Shown here in pieces: positions 9,338 to 18,224 of a stretch of DNA of 64,000 nucleotides; position 1 is the stretch's first letter; each line of letters begins with the position of its first letter. The stretch is from contig NZ_JAQSDA010000025.1 in the NCBI RefSeq assembly GCF_029945685.1, forward strand, positions 248,001 through 312,000, read 5' to 3'. Made by a program: the position numbers and the translations under genes. The DNA is from Polaromonas sp. Lineage in GTDB: Bacteria; Pseudomonadota; Gammaproteobacteria; Burkholderiales; Burkholderiaceae_C. The notes under the pieces were generated by a model, which saw only the letters and a list, made by a program, of their open reading frames with translations, made no database searches and was not told the origin of the DNA.

Positions 9338-12300
9338 GTGGTTTTGAGTCCCATCCCCTTGTCCTCGCCCCCCTTGTCCGTGCCCTTGCAGATCGATTTT
9401 CCCGAGTCCTTGCCCGTTTCGGGCAAACGCGAGGAAATCACTGCCGCCATCGCGGCCCACCAGGTGGTCATCGTCTGCGGTGAAACCGGCTCGGGCAAAA
9501 CCACGCAGTTGCCCAAGATTGCGCTGGCCATGGGTCGCGGCAAGCTCAACTACCCGGCCGGCCAGGGCAAGCTGATCGGCCACACGCAGCCGCGTCGCAT
9601 TGCGGCTTCCAGCGTCGCCAAGCGCATCGCCGAAGAACTCAAGACCCCGCTGGGCGACGTGGTCGGCTACAAGGTGCGCTTTCAGGACCGCCTCAGCCGC
9701 GATGCCTCGGTCAAACTGATGACCGACGGCATCCTGCTGGCCGAAACGCAGACCGATCCGCTGCTGAAAGCCTACGACACCATCATCATCGACGAGGCCC
9801 ATGAGCGCAGCCTGAACATCGACTTTCTGCTCGGCTACCTGCGCCAGCTGCTTCCGCGCCGGCCCGACCTGAAAGTGGTCATCACCTCGGCGACGATTGA
9901 TGCGCAGCGGTTTGCGGATTACTTTGCCTCAAGCAAAGGGCCTGCGCCGGTGATTTTGGTCTCCGGACGGATGTTCCCGGTCGAGCAGCGTTACCGGCCG
10001 TATGAAGAGTCGCGCGACTACGACCTCAACGACGCGATTGCCGACGGCGTGGACGAACTCTGGCGCAACCCGCACAGTGCCGGCGACATTCTGATCTTCC
10101 TGCCGGGTGAACGCGAGATCCGCGAGGCCGCCGACCATTTGCGCAAACACCTGGCCCACCAGCCGCTGTTTCGCAATGCCGAGGTGCTGCCGCTGTTTGC
10201 GCGGCTGTCGCAGGCCGAGCAGGACCGCATTTTTGACGGCCACACCGGCCGGCGCATCGTGCTGGCCACCAACGTGGCCGAAACCTCGCTGACGGTGCCG
10301 GGCATCCGTTACGTGATCGACGCCGGCACGGCGCGTGTCAAGCGTTACAGCTTTCGCAACAAGGTCGAGCAGCTCATGGTCGAGCCGGTGTCGCAGGCGG
10401 CGGCGAATCAGCGCGCCGGGCGCTGCGGCCGCGTGGCCGACGGCATCTGCATACGCCTCTATGACGAGCAGGACTTTCTGGGCCGGCCGCGTTTTACCGA
10501 TCCCGAAATTTTGCGCAGCTCGCTGGCGGCGGTGATTTTGCGCATGAAGGCGCTGCACCTGGGCACGATCGAAAGTTTTGCCTTCATCGAGCCGCCCCAG
10601 GGCCGGGCCATTGCCGACGGCTACCAGCTCCTGGCCGAACTCGGCGCGGTGGACGACGACAACGAACTCACGCCGGTGGGCCGCAACCTGGCCCGCTTGC
10701 CGCTGGACCCGCGCGTGGGCCGCATGATCCTGGAAGCCAAAGAGCGGCAGGCGCTGGACGAGGTGCTGGTGATTGCCAGCGCGCTCAGCGTGCAGGACGT
10801 GCGCGACCGGCCCATGGACAAGCAGGCCCAGGCCGACCAGGCGCATGCCAAGTTCGACGACGAGAAAAGCGAATTTTCAGGCTACCTCAAGCTGTGGAAA
10901 TGGCTGGGTGACGCGCGCGGCGGCAGGCCCTCACCCCAGCCCTCTCCCGGCGGGAGAGGGAGTCGCGAGGTTTTGCTCCCTCGCCCTTTGGGAGAGGGTG
11001 GGGGTGAGGGGACTGCATCCCACAAATTGTCCAACCGCCAGTACGAAAACCTCTTGAGAGAGAACTACATCAACATCCGCCGGGTGCGCGAGTGGCGCGA
11101 CATCCACTCGCAGCTGCATGCGGTGGTGGGCGAACAGAAATGGGTGCTCAACGACAAGCCGGCCAGTTACGAGCAGCTGCATTTGTCCATGCTCTGCGGC
11201 CTGCTCGGCAACCTCGGCATCAAGAACGAGGAAGACGACTGGTACCTGGGCGCGCGCGGCATCAAGTTCTACCGGCATCCGGGCGCCAAGCTCAGCAAGA
11301 AGCCGGGGCGCTGGATCGTGGCGGCCGAGCTGGTGGAGACCACGCGCCTGTTCGGCCGCGGCATCGCCAACATCGAGCCGCAATGGGTCGAGCAGGTGGC
11401 CGGCCACCTTTTAAAGAAACAGCTGCTGGACCCGCATTGGGAGAAAAAGGCCGCGCAGGTCACCGCGCTGGAGCGCGCCACGCTCTATGGCCTGGTGATC
11501 TACAACGGCCGGCGCGTCAATTTCGGGCGTGTCGATCCGGTGACGGCGCGCGAGATTTTCATCCGCGAAGCGCTGGTGGCCGGCAACTGGGACACCAAGC
11601 TGCCGTTTCTGCAGGCCAATCTGAAGCTGATCGAGCAGGTGCAGGACCTGGAGCACAAGGCGCGGCGCCAGGACGTGCTGGTGGACGAAGAACTGATTTA
11701 CGCCTTTTATGACCAGCAGTTGCCGGCCGACATCTGCACCGGCGCCGGCTGCGAGCACTGGTACAAGGACGAGGTCAAAAAACAGCCCCAACTGCTGCTG
11801 CTAAGCCGCGAAGAGCTGATGCGCCACGAGGCGGCCGGCATCACCACGCAGGCTTTTCCCAAGACGCTGCGTCTGGGCGGCGTCGATTGCATCGCGACCT
11901 ACCTGCACGAGCCGGGCGACGCCAGGGACGGCGTGACCGTCGATGTGCCGCTGTTTGCGCTGAACCAGGTCAACGAGGAACGCTGCGAGTGGCTGGTGCC
12001 CGGCATGCTCAAGGACAAGGTCCAGGCCCTGATCAAGACCTTGCACCAGCGGCCGCGTTCGCGCCTGGTGCCGCTGCCCGATACCGCGGCGCGCATGGCG
12101 ACCGACCTGCTGCAGCCGGAAAAATTCGGCGCGGGTTCGCTGACGGACGCGGTGCTCAAGCTGGTGCGCGACACGACCTCGCTGGACATCAAGCGCGGCG
12201 ACATGAAAATCGACATGCTGGCGCCGCACCTGTTCATGAACTTCCGTGTGGTCGACGAACACGGCCGCCAACTGGGTACCGGCCGCAATCTTGGTGCGCT

Positions 12301-13354
12301 CAAGGGTGAGCTCGGTTCGCAGGCACGCGGCGCCTTCCAGGCGCTGGCCGGGCTGAAGGCACGCCCGGCGCCGCAGGAACGCCAGGATGCAGAGTCAAAT
12401 CGGCCTCAAGCCCAACAGGGGCGGGCGCAAGCAGCTCCTGAAAGCATAGCAAGTGAGAAGGTGCAGCCAGTCCGCACGCCGGAGCGTTACACCAGCTGGA
12501 GTTTTGGCGAGCTGCCCGAACTGATGGAAATCAGCAAAGGCAAGCAGACCTTGATCGGTTTTCCGGCGCTGATCGATCTTGGCGATGCGGTGACCATCGA
12601 GGTGTTCGACGAGCCCGACGTGGCCGCGGCGAAACACCGGGCCGGACTGCGGCGCCTGTTTTCGCTGCAGATCAAGGATGCGCTGAAGTACCTGGAAAAG
12701 AATTTGCCCGACCTGCAGAAAATGGCCACCAGCTACATGCTGGTGGGCCGTGCGGCCGACAACTCGGGCGGCGGCACGCTGGAGGAACTGCGCGAGCAGA
12801 TCATCGAAGTGGCGCTGGACCGTGCCTTTTTGCTGGAGCCGCTGCCGACCAACGAAGCCGACTTCAAAAAGCGCATCGACGACGGGCGCGGACGCCTGAC
12901 GCTGATTGCCAGCGAAGTCGCGCGGCTGGCGGCCGGCATCCTGGTCGAGTTTGCCGCGGCGCAGCGCAAGATCAAGGACACCAAAAATGCCGCGGAGGCC
13001 AGCGCGGATGCGGCGCAGCAGCTGCAGCGTCTGGTGCCCAAACGTTTCCTGACGGCGACGCCGTACACGCAGCTGCAGCACTTTCCGCGTTACCTCAAGG
13101 CCATCACGCTGCGGCTGGAGAAATGGCGCGCCGACCCGGCCCGCGATGCGGCCCGGCTCGCCGAGCTGCGGCCGCAGGAGCAGCGCTACTGGCGCCTGGT
13201 GGCCGAGCGCAAGGGTGCCACCGATGCGCGGCTGCAGGAACTGCGCTGGCTGCTTGAAGAGCTGCGCGTCAGCTTTTTTGCGCAGGAGCTGCGCACGCCG
13301 CAGCCGGTCAGCATCAAGCGGATTGAAAAAGCCTGGCTTCAACTGGTGGGTTGA
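9338..13354 (+). CDS. hrpA: ATP-dependent RNA helicase HrpA
   Basis: GETGSGKTTQLPK, DEAH box (IIDEAHERSLNIDFLLGYL), QRAGRCGR; 1338 aa. Confidence 0.96.
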   Translation: MVLSPIPLSSPPLSVPLQIDFPESLPVSGKREEITAAIAAHQVVIVCGETGSGKTTQLPKIALAMGRGKLNYPAGQGKLIGHTQPRRIAASSVAKRIAEELKTPLGDVVGYKVRFQDRLSRDASVKLMTDGILLAETQTDPLLKAYDTIIIDEAHERSLNIDFLLGYLRQLLPRRPDLKVVITSATIDAQRFADYFASSKGPAPVILVSGRMFPVEQRYRPYEESRDYDLNDAIADGVDELWRNPHSAGDILIFLPGEREIREAADHLRKHLAHQPLFRNAEVLPLFARLSQAEQDRIFDGHTGRRIVLATNVAETSLTVPGIRYVIDAGTARVKRYSFRNKVEQLMVEPVSQAAANQRAGRCGRVADGICIRLYDEQDFLGRPRFTDPEILRSSLAAVILRMKALHLGTIESFAFIEPPQGRAIADGYQLLAELGAVDDDNELTPVGRNLARLPLDPRVGRMILEAKERQALDEVLVIASALSVQDVRDRPMDKQAQADQAHAKFDDEKSEFSGYLKLWKWLGDARGGRPSPQPSPGGRGSREVLLPRPLGEGGGEGTASHKLSNRQYENLLRENYINIRRVREWRDIHSQLHAVVGEQKWVLNDKPASYEQLHLSMLCGLLGNLGIKNEEDDWYLGARGIKFYRHPGAKLSKKPGRWIVAAELVETTRLFGRGIANIEPQWVEQVAGHLLKKQLLDPHWEKKAAQVTALERATLYGLVIYNGRRVNFGRVDPVTAREIFIREALVAGNWDTKLPFLQANLKLIEQVQDLEHKARRQDVLVDEELIYAFYDQQLPADICTGAGCEHWYKDEVKKQPQLLLLSREELMRHEAAGITTQAFPKTLRLGGVDCIATYLHEPGDARDGVTVDVPLFALNQVNEERCEWLVPGMLKDKVQALIKTLHQRPRSRLVPLPDTAARMATDLLQPEKFGAGSLTDAVLKLVRDTTSLDIKRGDMKIDMLAPHLFMNFRVVDEHGRQLGTGRNLGALKGELGSQARGAFQALAGLKARPAPQERQDAESNRPQAQQGRAQAAPESIASEKVQPVRTPERYTSWSFGELPELMEISKGKQTLIGFPALIDLGDAVTIEVFDEPDVAAAKHRAGLRRLFSLQIKDALKYLEKNLPDLQKMATSYMLVGRAADNSGGGTLEELREQIIEVALDRAFLLEPLPTNEADFKKRIDDGRGRLTLIASEVARLAAGILVEFAAAQRKIKDTKNAAEASADAAQQLQRLVPKRFLTATPYTQLQHFPRYLKAITLRLEKWRADPARDAARLAELRPQEQRYWRLVAERKGATDARLQELRWLLEELRVSFFAQELRTPQPVSIKRIEKAWLQLVG
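10928..11010. repeat. REP-like cloverleaf element inserted in frame in hrpA
   Basis: Outer CCCTCACCCC/GGGGTGAGGG enclosing CCCTCTCCC-ggc-GGGAGAGGG and CCCTCgCCC-ttt-GGGaGAGGG. Confidence 0.92.
12396..12450 (+). repeat. AIK-type repeat inside hrpA (copy B)
   Basis: CAAATCGGCCTCAAGCCCAACAGGGGCGGGCGCAAGCAGCTCCTGAAAGCATAGC. Confidence 0.88.
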
Positions 13355-13511
13355 GGCGAGGCTTTTCAGCGCAGGCTGACAACTGCCCGCAGGGCTTGTC
13401 ATGCCGTAGCTAAAAAGCCTGGCTTCAACTGGTGGGTTGAGGCGAGGCTTTTCAGCGCAGGCTGACAACTGCCCGCAGGGCTTGTCATGCCGTAGCTACA
13501 AAGCCTGGACG
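13326..13511 (+). repeat. 86-bp tandem duplication including the hrpA 3' end (2 units plus start of a third)
   Basis: AAAGCCTGGCTTCAACTGGTGGGTTGAGGCGAGGC...CATGCCGTAGCTA repeated with period 86. Confidence 0.97.
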
Positions 13512-13557
13512 CAGATCAACAGCTGAAGCGTTTTCGCCGGCCGCCGCGCGTCACACA

Positions 13558-13592
13558 AAAAAAGGACTCCAGCCTTGCGGCGGAGCCCTTTT
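13558..13592 (-). terminator. Intrinsic terminator downstream of DUF3309-like gene
   Basis: Minus strand GGGCTCC...GGAGTCC followed by T-run. Confidence 0.7.
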
Positions 13593-13610
13593 CAGCGGGA
13601 TCGGGAAGAT

Positions 13611-13769
13611 CTAGATGCGGCCCATCAGCAGCAGAACGATCAGGATGATGACGATCAGGCCCAGACCACCGCTGGGACCGTAACCCCAGCTTTTGCTATG
13701 ACCCCAAGTAGGCAGTGCGCCCACCAGAATCAGGATGAGGACGATGAGCAGAATCATTGAAATCGACAT
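13611..13769 (-). CDS. DUF3309-like small hydrophobic protein (52 aa)
   Basis: MSISMILLIVLILILVGALPTWGHSKSWGYGPSGGLGLIVIILIVLLLMGRI; below ORF-track length cutoff. Confidence 0.85.
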   Translation of the reverse strand: MSISMILLIVLILILVGALPTWGHSKSWGYGPSGGLGLIVIILIVLLLMGRI

Positions 13770-13904
13770 GGAGAACTCCTTGTTATGTATGCACTGATTC
13801 TTGCCTGTTGTTCTCCTGGATCAAGCAGGAAGGGGCGCTGACTCACCGTCAGGGAGTTCCTACAGTTGGGGGTCACGCGCTGCTTTGCTGTGCCGTGATC
13901 TGAT

Positions 13905-14345
13905 GCGGGCTTGATTCTGTCTGTAGTTCACCGACAAGCCGGGTCTCGCCCCGGCGGGCGACTCCCTTTTCTTTGCGTCGCCAAAGAAAAGGAAGCAAAA
14001 GAAAGGCGACCCGACTGTCTGGGTCCTTCCGCTTCGCTCCAGGCAACCTGCGCTGCTCGCCTGCGGCGGGGGTCGGCAGAACTCGCTGCGCTCGGACAAC
14101 TGCCGCCCTGATCCCGCCTCCGTCTGCGCTGCTCGGCCCAGCCAAACGGGTGGGGGGAGCGAAGACAGAAATCGGGGAGACATGACGCGCATAGCGCGTC
14201 ATGTCGGAGCCAAGCGGCTGTGATGTTTGCACGCGGCGGCAAGCACACGCGGCCAAATGAAGTCCTCCTCCATCGCCCAGCGGGGCGAGGGCAGGGGTTA
14301 GGGGTGGGAGTGGGGAGTTCGACCTACTGTCCAGAGCGGACCGCA
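13905..14345. repeat. Long non-coding palindrome-rich segment, probable genome-wide interspersed repeat
   Basis: CCTTTTCTTTG-CGTCGC-CAAAGAAAAGG (13965-13992) and CATGACGCGC-ATA-GCGCGTCATG (14181-14203); only spurious overlapping ORFs. Confidence 0.65.
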
Positions 14346-14401
14346 GGCGCAGCGTGATGCCGCCAATGCGTCCAACCCTCTCGCAAGCCGAATCCATTGA
14401 T

Positions 14402-14456
14402 GAAATCGGCCTCCAGCCCTTACGGTTCGTGCGCAACCAGCTATCAATGTGATAGC
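14402..14456 (+). repeat. AIK-type repeat, intergenic (copy C)
   Basis: GAAATCGGCCTCCAGCCCTTACGGTTCGTGCGCAACCAGCTATCAATGTGATAGC. Confidence 0.9.
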
Positions 14457-14459
14457 AGC

Positions 14460-15644
14460 TTACAGACTGGCCAACCGCTCCAGCGCACTGTTGAGCGTCT
14501 CGTCCTTCTTCGCAAAACAGAAGCGCACGACGCGCTGGTCGAAGCCGTTGCCGTAGAACGCCGACAAGGGAATCGCGGCGACGCCGATCTCGGTGGTCAG
14601 CCATTTGCAGAAATCGGCTTCACCGAGATCGCTGACCTGTGAGATGTCCACGCACTGGAAATAAGTGCCTTCGCTGGGCAGCAGCTTGAAACGGGTTTTT
14701 GCCAGACCGGCGCGGAACAGGTCGCGCTTGCGCTGGTAAAACGCGGGCAGGTCGAGGTAGGCACGCGCATCCTGCATGTAAGTTGCCAGGCCGTATTGCA
14801 TGGGCGTGTTGACGGTGAACACATTGAACTGGTGCACCTTGCGGAACTCGGCTGTCAGTGACGCGGGCGCCGCCACATAACCGACCTTCCAGCCGGTCAC
14901 ATGGTAGGTTTTGCCGAAGCTGCTGACGATGAAGGCGCGCGCCGCCAGGCCGGGGAAACGTGCGGCGCTTTCATGCACGCGGCCCTGCGCGGCGTCGAAG
15001 ACCATGTGTTCATAGACCTCGTCGCTGATCAGCAGCACGTCGGTGGGCGCCAGGATCTCCTGCAGGCGCAGCATGTCCTCGCGGGTCCAGACGGTGGCGC
15101 TGGGGTTGTGCGGGGAGTTGATGATGATCGCGCGCGTTTTGGGCGTGATGGCGGCGGAGATCTTGTCGAAGTCGGGGCGGAAGGTGCCGGGCGTCAGGGG
15201 CACGCGCACGGGAATGCCGCCGGCCAGCTCGATGTTGGGCACGTAGCTGTCGTAACAGGGTTCGAGCACGATGACTTCATCACCGGGGTGCACCACGGCC
15301 AGCACCGCGGTGATGATGGCCTGCGTGGCGCCGGCCGTCACGGTGATCTCGGTGGCCGGGTTGTAGCTGCGGCCGTGCAGCTGCTGCAGCTTGGCGGCAA
15401 TCGCCTCGCGCAGCACCGGCACGCCGGGCATGGGCGGGTACTGGTTCAGGCCACGGGTCATGGCATCGTTGACGGCAGCGACCAGTGTCGGGTCGCAGTC
15501 GAAGTCCGGAAAACCCTGGCCGAGGTTGACCGCGTTTTTTTCGAGGGCCAGCGCCGACATCACGGTGAAGATGGTGGTGCCGACGGCGGGCAGTTTGGTC
15601 TGTAGCTCGGGGGTGCGTTCGCTGGCAGAAGGCATGGTCGTCAT
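14460..15644 (-). CDS. PLP-dependent class I/II aminotransferase
   Basis: INSPHNPSATVWT, SSFGKTYHVTGWKVGY. Confidence 0.92.
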   Translation of the reverse strand: MTTMPSASERTPELQTKLPAVGTTIFTVMSALALEKNAVNLGQGFPDFDCDPTLVAAVNDAMTRGLNQYPPMPGVPVLREAIAAKLQQLHGRSYNPATEITVTAGATQAIITAVLAVVHPGDEVIVLEPCYDSYVPNIELAGGIPVRVPLTPGTFRPDFDKISAAITPKTRAIIINSPHNPSATVWTREDMLRLQEILAPTDVLLISDEVYEHMVFDAAQGRVHESAARFPGLAARAFIVSSFGKTYHVTGWKVGYVAAPASLTAEFRKVHQFNVFTVNTPMQYGLATYMQDARAYLDLPAFYQRKRDLFRAGLAKTRFKLLPSEGTYFQCVDISQVSDLGEADFCKWLTTEIGVAAIPLSAFYGNGFDQRVVRFCFAKKDETLNSALERLASL

Positions 15645-15667
15645 GGAGGTGGTGGGATGCTGGAGGT

Positions 15668-16612
15668 TTAGAGTTCGAAATCGCCGTGGCGGCTGCTCAT
15701 GGCCCGGGTGATCTGGGCGCGGTCGAGCTTGTCATTGAGCAGTTCGGCAAACTTGTAGACAAAGTTGCGCAGGTAGGCGCTGCGCTTGAAGGCGACACGC
15801 GCCACGTTCACGCCAAACAGGTGGCCGACCGGCAGCGCGACCAGGTCGGCATTGGTGCCGTCGTCCTTGAGCGCCATCTCGGCCACAATGCCGACGCCCA
15901 GGCCCAGGCGCACATAGGTCTTGATCACGTCGGAGTCGATCGCTTCAAGCGCGATGCGCGGATGCAGGTGTTTGGCGGCAAAGGCCAGGTCGATCTTGGT
16001 GCGGCCGGTGAAGGACGGGTGGTAGGTGATCAGCGGCTGCTCGGCCAGGTCTTCCAGCGTGATGTGGTCCTGTTTGGCCAGCGGGTGATCCAGCGGCAAC
16101 ACCAGCATGTGCTGCCATTCATAGCAGGGCAGCGTGACGAGCTCTTCATACTGCGCCAGCGACTCGGTGGCAATCCCGATCTCGGCCACCTCGTCGATCA
16201 GCATGCGCGCCACCTGATCGGGCGAGCCCTGGTGCAGGCTGACATTGACCTTGGGAAAGGCTTCGCGCAGCCTGGCCACCGGCTGCGGCAGCACATAACG
16301 GGCCTGGGTGTGGGTGGTCGCGATGGACAGGGTGCCGCTGTCCTGGGCTGAAAACTGCTCGCCGATACGCCGCAGGTTGCCGACCTCGCGCATGATGATG
16401 TCTATGCTTTTGAGAACGTGTTCGCCCGGCTCGGTCACACGCTTGAGGCGTTTGCCATGGCGCGCAAAAATTTCCACGCCCAGTTCTTCCTCCAGCTCGA
16501 TGATGGCCTTGGACACCCCCGGCTGTGAGGTATGCAGGATGCGAGCGGTTTCGGTGAGGTTCAGGTTGCGCCGGACGGCTTCCTGGACAAAGCGAAATTG
16601 ATGAAGATTCAT
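15668..16612 (-). CDS. cysB: CysB-family LysR-type transcriptional regulator
   Basis: MNLHQFRFVQEAVRRNLNLTETARILHTSQPGVSKAIIELEEELGVEIF. Confidence 0.88.
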   Translation of the reverse strand: MNLHQFRFVQEAVRRNLNLTETARILHTSQPGVSKAIIELEEELGVEIFARHGKRLKRVTEPGEHVLKSIDIIMREVGNLRRIGEQFSAQDSGTLSIATTHTQARYVLPQPVARLREAFPKVNVSLHQGSPDQVARMLIDEVAEIGIATESLAQYEELVTLPCYEWQHMLVLPLDHPLAKQDHITLEDLAEQPLITYHPSFTGRTKIDLAFAAKHLHPRIALEAIDSDVIKTYVRLGLGVGIVAEMALKDDGTNADLVALPVGHLFGVNVARVAFKRSAYLRNFVYKFAELLNDKLDRAQITRAMSSRHGDFEL

Positions 16613-16707
16613 ATCCGATTCTTGCTGATTATTCGCTTTATTATGCCCTTTGGGGCCTAAGAAGAGCGGGCAGCAGCAGAAAGCAGCGAGCCTTCATACC
16701 CGCCGCT

Positions 16708-17070
16708 TCAGGACAGGGCGATATCGGCCATCAAGGCCGTCAGCCGGGGGTGCTCACCGGCCGTTGGCATCAGGGCCACCGGTACGTCCGGGTGCTGGGC
16801 GCGCACTTCTGCCAGCAGCAGTGGCAGGTCTTCCCGGGCGTGTTTCCCGACACCGAGAAACAGCGGAAAAACCCTGATCTGGCGTGCGCCGGCAGCTATC
16901 AAATCGGTAGCAGCCTGGGTCAGCTCCGGCGTGCACAACTCCAGGTAGGCGCAGCTGACCAGGGCGTCGGGATCACGCGCCCGGATCGCCTCGGCCACCG
17001 CCTCGATGGGCAGGCGCCAGAGGGGGTCGCGCGAGCCGTGCGCAAACAAAACAATGCCTTGCCTGGCCAT
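16708..17070 (-). CDS. CbiX/sirohydrochlorin chelatase family protein
   Basis: LFAHGSRDPLWRLP; IRVFPLFLGVGKHAREDLP. Confidence 0.88.
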   Translation of the reverse strand: MARQGIVLFAHGSRDPLWRLPIEAVAEAIRARDPDALVSCAYLELCTPELTQAATDLIAAGARQIRVFPLFLGVGKHAREDLPLLLAEVRAQHPDVPVALMPTAGEHPRLTALMADIALS

Positions 17071-18224
17071 CAGCGTCTCAATACCAGCCAGCCGAACGCG
17101 CCCAGCGAAATGGCGGTGTAGAGCAGGCCGGGCGCAGCGGCCGCCAGCCAGGGCTGCCAGTTCTGCAGGTTGCCGATGTAGCCAAACACGTTGTTGAGCA
17201 GAAAAAAGCTGATGCCGATCATCACGCCGCCGAACACATAACCGGCGATGCCGCCGCTGCGAAAGTGCAGGTAGGCAAAGGGCAGGGCCAGCACCACCAT
17301 CACCAGGCAGCTCAGCGGGTAAAACACCTTTTTCCAGAATTCGATCTCGTAACGCTGGGCGGTCTGGCCATTGGCGTTGAGGTGACGGATGTAGGCGAAC
17401 AGGTCGATGGTGCTCATGCGTTCCGGCTTGAGCACGGCGACCGAGACCATCTCCGCGCTGATGCCGGTGGGCCAGCGGAACTGGGCGATCTTGTTGATGC
17501 TGATTTTGGCCGTTTCACGCCCGACGCCGCTGCTGGACGCCTGCCCTGGCTGCACGGTGAATTCGGTCCGGGTGCCGTTTTCGAGCTGCCAGGAGTCGTC
17601 GGTGGCAAACCGGGCGATGGCCGACTGTGTGATGGACACCAGCAGGCCCTTGTTGTCAAACTCGAAAACCCGCACCGCCTGCATTTCGTTGTCGGCCGAC
17701 AGGGCGCCGACGTTGACCACATAGTTGTTGTAGGCCTGTTTCTCCTTGAGCCACGCGCCGGTCTGGCCGATGGTGATGCGGCCCTGGTAACGTGCCTTGA
17801 GCAACTGGGCGGCACGGTCGGCAGCCGGGGCCACATAGTCGCCGATGGCGAAACAGAGCACGACGAAAATCGCCCCCAGGGTCAGCAGCAGGCGCAGCGC
17901 GCGCCAGGGTTCCAGGCCGCTGGTGCGCAAGATGGTGTATTCCGAGCTCTGCGCCAGCCGGGCCATCACGAAAATGGTGCCGATCAGCACCGAGATGGGC
18001 ACCAGCTCGTAGAGGTGGCTGGGAATCAGCAGCGCCACATACAACAGCGCATGCCGGATCTGGTAGGTGTTCTCGTCGGAACTGACAACGCCCGCCACAT
18101 TTTTGCCCAGGTACTGCAGTTCGTCGACCAGATCGAAAAAGAAAAACAGCGCCAGAAACCCAACCGCCACAAAGGCAATGGAGGCCAGCACCTCGCCATA
18201 AATCAGTCGGCGTATGGTTTTCAT
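17070..18224 (-). CDS. lptG: LPS export ABC transporter permease LptG
   Basis: MKTIRRLIYGEVLASIAFVAVGFLALFFFFDLVDEL; adjacent lptF. Confidence 0.93.
   Translation of the reverse strand: MKTIRRLIYGEVLASIAFVAVGFLALFFFFDLVDELQYLGKNVAGVVSSDENTYQIRHALLYVALLIPSHLYELVPISVLIGTIFVMARLAQSSEYTILRTSGLEPWRALRLLLTLGAIFVVLCFAIGDYVAPAADRAAQLLKARYQGRITIGQTGAWLKEKQAYNNYVVNVGALSADNEMQAVRVFEFDNKGLLVSITQSAIARFATDDSWQLENGTRTEFTVQPGQASSSGVGRETAKISINKIAQFRWPTGISAEMVSVAVLKPERMSTIDLFAYIRHLNANGQTAQRYEIEFWKKVFYPLSCLVMVVLALPFAYLHFRSGGIAGYVFGGVMIGISFFLLNNVFGYIGNLQNWQPWLAAAAPGLLYTAISLGAFGWLVLRR

Noticed and set aside
13860-14604. ORFs of up to 243 aa on both strands in the palindrome-rich segment
   Set aside because: Non-homologous, overlapping on both strands and running through repeat sequence; not credible proteins.
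16881-16911. Repeat-core match inside the CbiX-like gene counted as a firm insertion
   Set aside because: DNA matches the core (GGCAGCTATCAAATCGGTAGC), but the encoded DLIAAGAR fits the normal CbiX-family sequence and length, so it may be chance or ancestral; kept only as an ambiguous copy.
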